Origin: Philonthus cognatus | Taxonomy: Eukaryota > Arthropoda > Insecta > Coleoptera > Staphylinidae | Assembly (NCBI GenBank): GCA_932526585.2 | Contig: OW052250.1 | Span: 29,790,673-29,854,672 of the forward strand | DNA: 64,000 nucleotides | Direction: 5' to 3' | Shown here: positions 49,050-59,608 of the stretch, one piece after another | Layout of the letters: each line of letters opens with the position of its first letter | Position numbering within the stretch: the first letter of the stretch is position 1 | Notes under the pieces: model-generated | Told to the model about the DNA's origin: nothing | What the model saw: only the letters and a program-made list of their open reading frames with translations | Databases searched by the model: none | Position numbers and translations under genes: made by a program

Positions 49050-49430
49050 TTTAAACGTCATAAGCAAAGCTATACTGAAGAGAGATAAATCTCGAAACGC
49101 GTCTATAGATGGCCTAAGGCATTCGTTTTAATCCATGTCGTTTCATTTCTAATTTCTTGTTATTTCTCCTTATATTTTTAATTTTCATATCTTAGTTGGT
49201 TTGAAGAGAATTTGACCTAAATGTTACATATACTTTGATAGAGCGTTGTGACAAATCAAATCGAATAAGATTTTAAATATTTCATTGTATAATTCAATAT
49301 CCGGAGGTGTATTGGCACGGGAAGTAGTTGTTTCAATGGATATTTATTGTCTTAAGTTGTCTTAATTATTAAGACATTGTTTGCATTTTCACGAATAACA
49401 TTTTCGTAATTTTATATATAATAGTTCAGT
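49050..49430 (+). repeat. Hammerhead-bearing dispersed repeat, copy 2
   Basis: Contains the intact ribozyme at 49069 and the tail gcacgggaagtagttgtttc near 49315. It is followed directly by a PoP half-unit and composite hAT copy 3. Its ends are not resolved. Confidence 0.6.
49069..49110 (+). ncRNA. Hammerhead ribozyme motif (all helices intact)
   Basis: Stem I is CTATA (49070..49074) with TATAG (49104..49108), perfect. The core CTGAAGA is at 49075..49081. Stem II is GAGA, loop TAAA, TCTC (49082..49093), perfect. GAAA is at 49094..49097. The two-pair stem III (AC with GT, loop GC) ends in the cleavage triplet GTC at 49101..49103. Every invariant core base of the type I hammerhead is present. 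The downstream agatggcct and a segment near 49320..49410 are shared with the repeat at 28230, so this is a repeat-borne ribozyme, likely from a Penelope-like or retrozyme-type element. Confidence 0.75.
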
Positions 49431-49472
49431 GTTTTATACGTCTGGCACTTAAAGTAAAAATTACTTTATGCT

Positions 49473-50591
49473 CAGGGTTGTTAAAAGAACGTTTTTTTTT
49501 TCATTTTCATTAAAACAAATAGATTTTTTTACAATACTTGTTTTTTTTATTAAAACAGCCTATAGAACATTACCAATTAAAAACATGTTTAAAACACGTT
49601 TAAATCGTGTTTAAAACAGAACACACCGGGCATTTTTCTTTTGAGTATACATATCCTGATAATTACAGCGTTTTTTAAATTTGCGGGAATTCCTTGTTTC
49701 AAAGCGGTTAATTTGAGGCCTTTACCGAGTGTTTTCCACTCCCAGACTAAGCATGAAGTAAAATTTCGAGTTTAGAAAAGCCTAAGAATTTGGATTGGCC
49801 GCGAAGCGAAGCGGAGCGGCCAATCCAAATTAGGCTTTTCTAAACTCGAAATTTTACTTCATGCGCCACGCTTAAAAACACTGATTTACAGTGAAGTTAA
49901 AAAAAACACACACAAACAACGATTATAGGCAACCTAGTATAGGTTAGAGTTATTGGGTTGCCTATAATCATTGTTTTAAACAATTTGTTCAGCGCAAAAT
50001 TTGACTCACCCTTTATTCACATCTACATATTAGGTTGCTTAAGCCGTATATTTTAAACTTTACGATATTTCAGTGTTTCATACGTGTGGCGCATGAAGTA
50101 AAATTTCGAGTTTAGAAAAGCCCAATTTGGGTTGGCCGCTCCGCTTCGCTACGCGGCCAATCCAAATTTTCAGGCTTTTCTAAACTCGAAATTTTACTTC
50201 ATGCTTAGTCTGGGAGTGGAAAACCCTCGTTTAAAAATTCAAATTTAAATCTTTTAAAAACACAACGAATGTCGTAAAATTTATAGTATATACCTGAAAG
50301 AAAAATTCCCTGTATTTGAAAATCACATTTACAGTTGTGATATTTTATTGTAATAAAATGTTGTGTTAATAATCTAATTTGAAATATCTTTAACAATTTA
50401 GCTTAAATTTAAAAACGTAAACAAAACATCTTAGTGGAGTAGTTAAAATATAATTTAGCAAATTTAAGATAACAAAAAACATGTTTTAAACAAATTTAAG
50501 ATTTAAAACATGTTTAAAACAAAATCGTTTAAAACATGACGGCTGTGTTTAAACATGTTTAAAACAAAGTGTTTTAAACATAACAACCCTG
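49473..50591. mobile_element. Composite hAT element copy 3 (shorter) carrying two PoP hairpins
   Basis: Starts CAGGGTTGTTA and ends TAACAACCCTG, flanked by tttatgct and ctcatgct (8 bp, two mismatches). It holds only the two class II hairpins (49751, 50091) and lacks the class I pair found in the other copies. It interrupts another PoP half-unit, whose halves are at 49425..49472 and 50592..50720. Confidence 0.85.
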
Positions 50592-50844
50592 CTCATGCTT
50601 AATCAAGGATTGGAAACACTCGTTAGTAGCTTCGAGTGGAAAAACAACAAACACCGATAAATGCGTAAACATCGGGATATGTATACTTAAAAGAAGCCTT
50701 CCCTGAATGTTATTTATTAGTCACGAAATCAACAAAATATAATTAGGTTAGGTTAGATGTTAATTGTGGGTTAAGTTCGATGTTAGCTTCATATATTATA
50801 TGAGTTTATAGGTGTCTATTTTAATCAAGAAACTAATTTGATGT

Positions 50845-52281
50845 ACAGGGTAGTCTAATTTCGATGTTGCTTATGGGCATCTCGGTAAATATAAGAGTTA
50901 GAGAAAAACCGATGACGCAGTCGCGATCCCGTTTTTTGAGACTAAGACTATGCCAAAAACAAAAATACACCATCTTGTTTTTTTTCAGAAGTTATAGGGC
51001 AACATCGGGTTTTCTTGATTTTTAACTTTCATGAATACCTTGCGTAATTTGTCAAATAGACAAAAACAATAAATACCTTCTTAAGACACTTTTTTGAGTA
51101 GAATCCAGTGGCGTAGGCATTTTTTATTTTATGCACACACTTTCGAGTTATAGCCAAATTATTATTTTTTTAAATGTAAATCATAGATGGCTTTGACATA
51201 GTTAATGAGAGTGTTTTGCACTGATTTCAAAAATATATACTTTTGTGAATTTATCTTAAAAAACAGTGTTACTATACAGTAAAAACTAGTTTTTAATTAG
51301 CTAAGTAGTGTAATATAGAAGACAATAGCTATTTTTGATCATTTGCATTCTCAGTTTTAATTATGATAAACATTATAAACTAATGATTTTTTAAATAATA
51401 ACAATTCTTTTTTGAATAATAATTATTTTATTATTTTTAATATTTATTGAAATTCTTATATATTTAGAAAAAAGAACTTATTTTAAATATTTGGACTGAT
51501 GGCCAATATTTTTAATGCATCTTTGGCATCTACCTCTTACAGCTTGAATGGCGATACAAATTTGAATGTTGCGAACAGTTCCTATGAAAAACATGAAAAT
51601 GTTCCAATACGTCTAAATTAATTTAGGCTGCTTGTAAATGTTGTCCTGCAGGTATCCCTATAAAAAAATCTAGAGGTTAGATCCAGAGATCTAGCAGACC
51701 ACCTAACTGGTCTAAATGTTCTCAACCAATTGAACAGAACTCATTGCTGTTGCAATAGAATAATCAATTGAAATTGAGCATGCAAATGATTAAAAATGGC
51801 TATTGTCTTCCGTATTATATTATTTAGCAGATTAAAATAGTTTCTACTTTATAGGAACACTATTTTTCAAGATAAATTCACAAAAGTATATATTTTTGAA
51901 ATCAGTGAAAAACACTTTTTTTAACTGTGTCAAAGTCAACTATGATTTACGTTTAAATAAAAAATAATTTGGCTATAACTCGAAAATGTGTGCATAAAAT
52001 AAAAAAATGCCCACGTCACTGGATTTCACTTAAAAAAGTGTCTTAAGAAGGTATTTATAGTTTTCATCTATCTCACAAATTACGCAAGATACGAATTAAA
52101 GTTAAAAATCAAGAAAATCCTATTTTGCCCTGTAACTTCTGAAAAAAACAAGATGGTGCATTTTTGTTTTCTGCATTATCCTAGTCTCAAAAAAAGAGAT
52201 CGCGATTGCGCCATCGGTTTTTTTTCTAACTCTTATATTTACCGAGATGCCCATAAGCAACATCGAAATTAGACCACCCTG
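50845..52281. mobile_element. Long-TIR mariner-like nonautonomous element (1,437 bp)
   Basis: Starts CAGGGTAGTCTAATTTCGAT and ends with the inverted match ATCGAAATTAGACCACCCTG. It is flanked on both sides by TA, the Tc1/mariner target. The inverted repeats are very long: 50845..51350 pairs with 51777..52281, about 505 bp each with scattered mismatches. The arms include aacatcga, gagatgcccataagc and ggctataactcgaaa. The central 420 bp is not palindromic and carries a transposase remnant on the minus strand. This fits an internally deleted derivative of a DUF4817-type mariner. Confidence 0.85.
51490..51715 (-). pseudogene. Transposase C-terminal remnant in the centre of the long-TIR element
   Basis: Translating the minus strand gives RWSARSLDLTS near 51710, resembling the mariner segment that holds the third catalytic Asp. 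Further on, in another frame, AIQAVRGRCQRCIKNIGHQS resembles the end of such transposases (a Cys-Ile pair followed by an N-G-H motif). The frame is broken by indels and stops. The similarity is short but lies in the expected order and spacing, in the centre of an element with mariner ends. Confidence 0.6.
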
Positions 52282-53154
52282 TACATTCAACTAAAGTTGG
52301 CGAACCCGGTCATAAAACTTATACAATTTTGCGAAACAATCAAAATGTATTATAATTATAATTAATCATATTTATTTGACAAATGTATAGCTTGCATTTA
52401 ACAAATTTAGAACTGCATCAATAAAACTAAAGTATATTTTTATTTAACTTTGATATCGTTATTAAGCTTTTGTAATTTCAAAGAAAAATCTTGTGTTAGA
52501 AATTAATTTGAAAACTTGTTGGGATATCAAAGTTGTACAATAAAAGCCATAAACTTTTTCAAGGGTAGAATTCCTAATAACAGGATTATAAAAATAAATC
52601 AAAAGAATGCTGAAGTGGCAAACTCGAAAGCTTCCCCCTTAATCCAGTTAGTTCGTGTACAATTGATGCAACCGTTTTGTCTTTTAATACCTAATCTCAT
52701 TTAACAATCAAATTTGAAGAGAAAATGACTGGCCGTGTGCTATAATCATCGCCTCAATCAAATTAATCCGATTTATAAGTATGACATCACTAATGGAGGA
52801 AATGCACTTCTACTATTTTCAAATGGGGTTTCTTTATAAACCATGCCGATTTAGAATTTAATTAAAGTGTTTTTGTATATCAAGGCATTCAATGGAAAGA
52901 AATAACCATAAGTTAAAAAAATATATCTCATTTACAGAGGCGTGGCTACATATTCAGCAAGGTTACATAAAAAAAAAAATATTTTAAGTATTATTTCTTT
53001 GTTTAGTTTCTGAATGGATACAAAAATATTTGTTTATTTCTGTTCGGGTTAAATATGTGTTAAAACGTTCTAAATCAGTAATGACCAAAAATATTGCTGA
53101 ACCACACAGAAATAAAAAAAATGCTGCTAATAGAAACATTATACGTATTTTTAA
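52282..53154. other. No gene recognised
   Basis: AT-rich; short frames at 52516 and 52984 are not convincing. The latter ends in PoP-derived sequence. Confidence 0.4.
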
Positions 53155-53240
53155 GAAAACCTGAAAATTTGGATTGGTCGCTTCGCTCGAAATATTTTCT
53201 TCATGTTTAATCAAGAAGTGCAAACCCTCGGTAGGCAATA
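53155..53240. repeat. Collapsed PoP remnant
   Basis: aaaacctgaaaatttggatt is followed by ggtcgcttcgctcgaaatat and the outer tail aagaagtgcaaaccctcg; most of the right arm is deleted. Confidence 0.5.
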
Positions 53241-53639
53241 ATCAAAATCATATTTTGTAGTTTCATTGTTGTATGAGCTGAAATTTACAGCGAAAATGTT
53301 TTTTTTAATAAAAATATACCCTTACTGTTTAATATTAGAACAAACACAAGTCAACTTTTTGTAGTGTCTATAATTGAAAGAAAATTTGTCAATTTCTTAA
53401 TTATTTTTATGAATTTCACAATAAACTGAATTTATATTATCTAATTAAAAAGTAATTTTCAAATTTAATTTTAATTTTGTTGATTTTTGTAAGATTAGGT
53501 ATACTGAAAACCACATCTCAATATTGATTGTAAATATCATTGATATTTAAAGTAAATTAGAGAATTTAGATAAAAAAAAAACTTTATTTTGAAAAGTAGG
53601 AGCTTCTATGCGCATTTGTAAAACATATAAGGCGTTCAA

Positions 53640-53765
53640 TATTCTTCTTTTAGTTACGTGAAGTGTTTTCTAATAATTATTGTAGTAATCTCTTTCTTCA
53701 CTCATTAGTTTTATTTACTAAATGTACATTTCGAACACTATGTGTTCATTCTCAATAGTAATGCG
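53640..53765. repeat. Half copy of the MITE at 13246
   Basis: Matches the left arm (ttttagttacgtgaagtgtt, ctaaatgtacatttcgaaca, ctatgtgttca) and ends at gtaatgcgttgtcaac, the centre of the palindrome. The right arm is absent. Confidence 0.72.
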
Positions 53766-54385
53766 TTGTCAACATAACTTAAATGTTGGACAATTTTCGA
53801 TAAATGGAATGCACTCCTACATTTTGTAACTACAGAAAGTTCAAACGTTTTATAAATTTTATCGAGTGTTGAATTTACGGGAATTACAGTTACCACTGTA
53901 TATTTTTTTGTTAGTTTGGTGAAATTCTACAATTTCAAAGAATTTAATTAAAATAATAGGCGATAATTGCATTAATATTATTATATTTTTTATTCACAAT
54001 TTATTATGACGTTTGTAATATACAGGGTAGCTAAAAAGTATGGATACAGCTAAATATTTTCAGAACTGTTTAGCAGAGCTCGTTAAAATTTGGGATACAG
54101 TTACAAGTGCTTAAATTCTATTCTATTCTGAAAATACAAGGCTAACTTGAGTTTTTTTTACGGCACGGGTGGTCAAGTTTGTTATTTTTAAAAAGAGATT
54201 TTTTGTCTGAATTCAGTAATGTAACACATGCCGACCTTTATTTTTATTTAAAGGTAAAAAAAAAATATTCAAAAATATATTTCTCAAAAAGTAAAACTAA
54301 GTTACCTTTGAAAATGCTGTTATTGGCAATCTGTCACTTGCATATTAGTCAAAAATTAAGGTTGTGTGCAATAATTAGTTTAACA

Positions 54386-55496
54386 ATGGTACATTTAAAT
54401 GAAACTGAGCGTATGGAAATTCTCATGATGGTTGGTTATGGCGTCAGTAAGCAAAGTTGTGCTCAAGTAGTGTCTTTTTTAATGAAATTCATCAAAACCG
54501 GAACCCGATCTCCACCGTCGCATTTCAAAAACCTTACGAAGATTTCAAGAAGCGTTATAGACCGTGCAAGACCTGGGCGACTGCGAATTATTACCAATAA
54601 AGAAAATTCTTTGAACGTTATGTTGGATGTGGTAGAAAATCCAAAAAGTTCAGTACAACAGTTGGCTTTGAACCACAACATGACTAGAGGATCCATACAA
54701 AAAATAATGAAACGCGAAAAATATCATCCTTATATAATGCACTTGCTACAAGAATTCAGTGAAGACGATTTTGACCGCAGAATCGAATTTTGCGAAACTG
54801 TGATGCTCAGAATAGATCAGGATGGTAACTTTATTAATTGCATCCTCTTCTCTGATGAGTCAACTTTTTTTATAAATAGCTATGTTAATCGATACTGGTC
54901 TGAAATCCGCCTTGGATGGAGCAGACTTATAAGCAGCATTAAAAGAAAATTAATGTTTGGTGTAGCATCATTGGTCGAATTATCGTACGTTAATTAACGG
55001 CAGTTTAACGTCTTAGAGATAATTTCCACTTTTAGAACAACAGATTGTTCTACGACTTACATTCGCGCACTTGACGGCGCTCCGTCTTGTTGAAACCATA
55101 TTGTTTCTGCTCTTATATTTCGATTGACGTGGTTTGGAAACCACATCAATCGAAATATACCAGCAGAAACAATATGGTTTCAACAATTCGGAGGGCCGTC
55201 AAGTGCGCGAATGTTTGGATGGAACATTTCCCGATAGATGGATAGAGCGAAGAGGGCCTATTGAATGGCCAGCTAGGTCTCCTGATTTGACCCCACTTGA
55301 TTGTTTCCTGTGGAGTCAATTAAAAAATCAACTGTATGTCAAAGGACCATTACAAATCGAAGACCTACAAGAACGAATAAGAAACGAAATTGCTAATATT
55401 TCTCTAAACTTTTTGATTACTTCTTTGCAAAATTTTGCTCAACGTATTCATAATTGTCAGGAAGTAAATGAAAATCATTTTGACTATCTTTTGTAG
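54386..55496 (+). pseudogene. mariner-superfamily transposase relic (DUF4817-type, DDE)
   Basis: The likely start is the ATG at 54386 (MVHLNETERMEILMMVG), which opens the helix-turn-helix region; the open frame upstream to 54179 is noise. RPGRLRIITNKENSLNVMLD and QLALNHNMTRGSIQKIMKRE form the DNA-binding half. LFSDESTFFIN carries the first catalytic Asp (54854..54856). After a frameshift near 54950 the frame reads KINVWCSIIG, then NGSLTS and LLEQQIV with two stops. IWFQQ follows at 55172, but the second Asp is lost in a small indel. The tail, in frame 55134..55496, has TFPDRWIERRGPIEWPARSP and LTPLDCFLW; the third catalytic Asp is in SPDLT (55284). An inverted copy of the IWFQQ region has been inserted between LLEQQIV and IWFQQ. 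The length otherwise matches a complete transposase of about 350 residues. Dead by several lesions. Confidence 0.8.
55060..55213. repeat. 76-bp inverted duplication inside the mariner transposase
   Basis: The right arm (55136..55213) is the natural transposase sequence around IWFQQ. The left arm (55060..55135) is its inverted copy with a few mismatches, meeting at a centre near ggttt/aaacc. Removing the left arm restores roughly normal spacing between the LLEQQIV and IWFQQ motifs, so the arm was added by duplication rather than by replacing coding sequence. Confidence 0.75.
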
Positions 55497-55799
55497 CATA
55501 CAAATAATGTATAACGTGTTTAAGCTTTTTTCTTTTATAAAAATGTGTTCTGTTTAAGGTAAATGTCTTACTTTTACATTTGTTATTGACTTTTATTTAT
55601 TTTTTGGTCAAAGTTCAGGTGATAAAGACAACATTTCCAAGGCTAACAAAATTTTACATTTTTCAACATTTTGTTAGTTCGCTAATTTTTTTTAAAGTTT
55701 CTTATAAAATAAGATATACATGTGTTACATCACAAAACTTGGAAACAAATTTTCTTTGCAAAAATAACAAATTTGACCAGCCATGTCATTAAAAAAAAT

Positions 55800-57000
55800 C
55801 AAGATAGGCTATCTTGACCCGAGACAAATTTCTGGGCTTTTCTAAACTCGAAATTTGACTTCATGCGCTACGCGTATATAGCACTGATTTTAAGTAAAGA
55901 GGTTCAAATCCCCACAAAGCTTTTCTAATTTTACCTTATGCTTAGCCTGGAAGTGGAATACAAACAAAATATTATCCTGACATGTTCTTTTTTTATTACT
56001 TACAACATCTTAACTATGGCACAATATTTTTTTTAAACATATTATAATGCAGGGATTTTTTATTTTAAGTATACATATGCATGCGCTGTAAAATTTCCGA
56101 TATTCGTTGCTTGTTTAAAGAGGTCAAGTTGAAACTTTAAACGAGTGTTCTCCACTCCCAGATTAAGCATGAAGTAAAATTTCGAGTTTAGAAAAGCCCC
56201 GTGAAAATTTGTCGAGGGTCGCGCAGCGACCCGAGACAAATTTTCTGGGCTTTTCTAAACTCGAAATTTTACTTCATGCGCCACCCGTACAAAGCGCTGA
56301 TTTCAACTGAAGTTCAAATATAGATACATTTCACAATGTTTCAGTGTTTTATGCGGGTGGCGCATAAAGTAAAATTTCAAGTTTTAAAAATTTTACTTCA
56401 TGCTTAGCCTGGGAGTGGAAAACAAACAAAATATTATCCTGACATATTCTTTTTTTTATTACTTACAACATCTTAACTATAGCACAACATTTTTTTTAAA
56501 CAAATTGAAATGCAGGGATTTTTTCTTTTAAGTATACATATGCATGAGCTGTAAAATTTCCGATATTCGTTGCTTCTTTAAAGAGTTCAAGTTTAAACTT
56601 TAAACGAGTGTTCCACTCCCAGACTAAGCATGAAGTAAAATTTCGAGTTTAGAAAAACCCCGTGAACATTTGTCGAGGGTCGCGCAGCGACCCGAGACAA
56701 ATTTTCTGGGCTTTTCTAAACTCGAAATTTTACTTCATGCGCCACCCGTATAAAACGCTGATTTCAACTGAAGTTCAAATATACATAAATTTTACAATGT
56801 TTTAGTGTTTTATACGCGTGGTGCATGAAGTAAAATTTCGAGTTTAGAAAAGCCCAGAAAATTTGTCTCGGGTCGCTGCGCGACCTCTGACAAATTTTCA
56901 CGGGGCTTTTCTAAACTCGAAATTTTCCTTCATGCTTAGCCTGGGAGTGGAAAACACTCATTTAAAGCTTCAATTTCAACTCATTTCACAAACTACGAAT
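55800..57000. repeat. PoP array with a direct duplication of about 460 bp (class III apex)
   Basis: Hairpins at 56167..56279, 56628..56740 and 56823..56935, plus a collapsed one with no apex at 56362..56403 and a right-arm fragment at 55818..55866. The segment gaaaacaaacaaaatattat ... gcagggattttttcttttaa occurs at about 55955..56075 and again at about 56420..56535. Class III apices link this array to the one at 9841. Confidence 0.82.
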
Positions 57001-57483
57001 ATCGGAAGATTTAACCCCCTGTATATAATTTGGGGCTATAACTCTCTTGAAAATTTAAAAAACTCACATCAAATATCATATAGTATTTAATCTAATTGTC
57101 TAACATCAATAATAATAAGTTTAAATTAAAACACATTAAAATAATATTATTAGTCTTCAATAAATTTAAATCTTAGTTGTTTATTTGTTTTTTAAATTTA
57201 ATTTTATTTGTATTAAATTATATTAACTGGTAAGAAGTCATATGATGAATCCTCTTTCACGCACAGAGAGAATTATTTATTTACCTTTCAAACTCTCGCG
57301 AATTCCTCAGCAAACAACTTTCTTGACCTAAAAACACGTCGTAAACAACGAAATAGTCCCTAAATGCCACTCGCAGATTGTCTTTAAATCGATCCGCTTT
57401 CCCTTTAAAAAATACCGCTGTACAACAAATTGCTTTTAGTTTGTGTGTGTGCTTTTTTTAAAAGGATATAATTGTTTTTCCAG
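57001..57483. other. Intron sequence upstream of the first visible catulin exon
   Basis: Repeat-free from about 57060. The last 60 bp has the T-rich run and AG of the acceptor. A GC-richer stretch at 57285..57410 shows no exon-like frame. Confidence 0.5.
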
Positions 57484-57667
57484 ATATCTTCGTTGGTGGA
57501 AACCCACGGAACAGCGGGTGCATTAAGGGCCTCGGCTGTGGCTCGCGTCGGACAAGCTGTTAACGTAGCCGTCGACCGATTTGTCACTGTCGGAGAAACC
57601 ATTGCCGACGATTATGTCGAAGTTCGACAAGGAATGTATGAGGCATGCAAGGAGGCACGCCAAGCTG
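57484..57667 (+). CDS. CTNNAL1: alpha-catulin internal exon (N-terminal vinculin/catenin-like helical region)
   Basis: Internal coding exon of 184 bp. The acceptor is a pyrimidine-rich run ending in ttttccag; the donor is gtaact directly after 57667. It starts in phase 0 and ends after the first base of a Gly codon (phase 1). The 61 residues begin ISSLVETHG and contain RVGQAVNVAVDRFV, VGETIADD and YEACKEARQAG. These follow alpha-catulin (residues RVGQAVN, AVGRFVKVGEAIA and EAKQAG in the vertebrate protein) better than alpha-catenin. Alpha-catulin is a cytoplasmic vinculin/alpha-catenin relative linked to Rho signalling and, in muscle, to the dystrophin complex; that is family knowledge. An open frame runs on past the donor to 57783 but loses all similarity, so I end the exon at 57667. 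The upstream exon was not found in this window. Confidence 0.87.
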
Positions 57668-59361
57668 GTAACTATGAAATTGCTTTATCATTTTCTCTCC
57701 ACATTTTTCTTTTCCAATTACTTTATAAGACACATTCAGTATCTGATACACCATTTTCTCGTAAACACTTTGTATTAATATAGACTCAATTCAATTAATC
57801 ATTATAAGTTAGATAAAGGATAGTAACGTATCATAAACGCTATTTAATGGGCTAGTGGATAAAGGACATTGGAAGGTTATGTCATATTTGTTAATATTTT
57901 CATTTATACGCAGAATAAATTTATTTTTATTGGGATTTAGGTACAGTTGACATTTAATTATTGTATATGTTTCTTAAGTAGGTAACTATTATAGTGCAAA
58001 ATTTAAATGGTTCGATGTATTCTTATGATATTTTAGATTAAGCATGTATTTGAGTGAGCTTATAAACATTACTAATAATTTAAAAACTTCACAAGAAAAA
58101 CTTCCATTACAAAGTGTCAATTGTAAAGGCATGATATAATTTGTACCGAGATTGAAGTAAGGATGTGAGATCTCTTTTATTAAATCGATTTACAGTGATT
58201 CTTAAAAAATAAATTTAATTTGAATTCAGGACTAAGAAGATCTGTCTTTGAAAGATCAGTTAGATTTTGATTCGAAACTGAAGAGATATTTTTTCTAGAC
58301 ATTCAATTTTAAAAACAAGAGAACGGCAGATTAATACACAAACGCCACTTATCTTTTATTGATCTCGATGTTATTATAAATTACTAAAATTTCTGTTTAG
58401 TTTACTAAATTAAGTATTGAGCGCGATATTTATATATTGTGATTTATATGTACCTATTTTTGGTAATACTGTAAAAAGGAGAAATCCGTAAATAAATAAA
58501 TAAATAAAACATTATTTTTGATCTATTTCAAACAAAGCAAACATGATTTGTATCAGTTAGAAGCAAGTGCCTTTTAACCAATTTTGAGGAAATCCGATCT
58601 AAACGTGTAATATTATACGCTCCTTAATTTTATCTGGGCTACTGCCCTGAAATTCTCAAACGACCACATGGGAGGGGGTAAATTAAGCAACAGAGGTCGA
58701 TACAAAGCACTTTTTCTTCTAAGATCGTTTTAACTCGTTTTTTCCTATCCCCGAGGAAGTTGCATAAAATGTTGCAGATTCTAATAAAATAGGCCCCTTA
58801 TTAATACAAAACACTATTGAAGTTTTTATTTACTAGTAAGCAAAGGGATGTTAAAAACTTTATAGGTATTTTTTTTAATTACGAAATTATTGGGGTGTCC
58901 TTTTATTAACTTACCTCTGCAGTTATAAAATCTACATGATTAAATGCATACATTCTGATGGTTCATTGAAATAATGAACTAAAACTGTAACACTAGAGAA
59001 TAGTCTTGATTTACATGTATATCACGCTATTATAATACATTTTGAAATCTATATTTTTTGATTGAAAAGTCTTTACACTGCTAGCCACTGCAAAACTAAA
59101 GAATCATCTTGATTTTACTTTTTATTTTACGCTGCTATCAATTTGAAAATCAATATCTTTCGATTGAAAAATCAATTTATATCTTATCTAACAATATACT
59201 CGAAGACTTTATTGAATTGTCCCTTTTACCAAACCATCATCCAATCGCTTTTATTACCGAAGCTTTCGGGGCATCACTCAAACCGCCGTCTTTGTCCCCC
59301 TCCCAGCGGGAAAATATAAAAGTTCGCTTTTTTTGACAATTTCTATAATTTTCTGCCACAG
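57668..59361 (+). other. alpha-catulin intron (1,694 bp)
   Basis: GT-AG intron between two phase-matched catulin exons. It is AT-rich and free of PoP hairpins. At about 58390..58508 it ends a segment with (aaat)n and an A-rich tail, which looks like the 3' tail of an old non-LTR element; no coding remains. A patch at 58610..58800 is less AT-rich and has no recognisable motif. Confidence 0.75.
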
Positions 59362-59522
59362 GAAGCGCCATTGAGCGGATATGCGAAGAAGTGGAAGAGG
59401 AAGTCGTTTCAGATAGGACGACGCTGGTGCGAGCTGCTAGATGCCTTTTAGGAGCCATTACAAGAGTTTTACTCCTGGCCGATATCGTCGTTGTAAAACA
59501 GCTATTATTAGCCAAAGATAAA
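59362..59522 (+). CDS. CTNNAL1: alpha-catulin next internal exon
   Basis: Internal exon of 161 bp with acceptor tgccacag and a strong donor, gtgagt. Its first two bases complete the Gly codon left open by the exon ending at 57667, and it ends in phase 0 after 53 further codons. The protein contains TTLVRAARCLLGAITRV and LLLADIVVVKQLLLAKDK. The catulin family pattern here is AARLLLSSVTKVLLLADRVV followed by an IKQ segment. The stretch before it, SAIERICEEVEEEVVSD, is a charged linker helix that varies between species. Correct phase joining with the previous exon plus collinear similarity make this a confident pair. The antisense open frame at 59237..59515 is a shadow of this exon. Confidence 0.87.
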
Positions 59523-59608
59523 GTGAGTATAGGTCACTTATGTCATTATTTTTAATATCAAATTTAATATCGAGTTTACTGCTCACAATGCAAAGGATTC
59601 AATAAAAG

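Larger units (their letters stand above)
54023..55560 (+). mobile_element. mariner-like element containing the transposase relic
   Basis: The 5' end is probably the CAGGGTAGCTAAAAAGTATG at 54023, preceded by TA, which fits a Tc1/mariner terminus and its TA target. I could not find the matching right terminal repeat downstream of the transposase stop. Either the 3' end has decayed or it was cut off by the PoP material that starts near 55800, so the end given is only a guess. Confidence 0.5.

Noticed and set aside
54179..54385. N-terminal extension of the mariner transposase
   Set aside because: The in-frame sequence before the ATG at 54386 has no similarity to the family, and the helix-turn-helix starts right at that ATG.
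57668..57783. Continuation of the catulin exon past 57667
   Set aside because: Similarity stops exactly at a GT donor, and the next exon restores the Gly codon and phase.
59237..59515. 92-codon minus-strand frame
   Set aside because: Antisense shadow of the alpha-catulin exon at 59362..59522.
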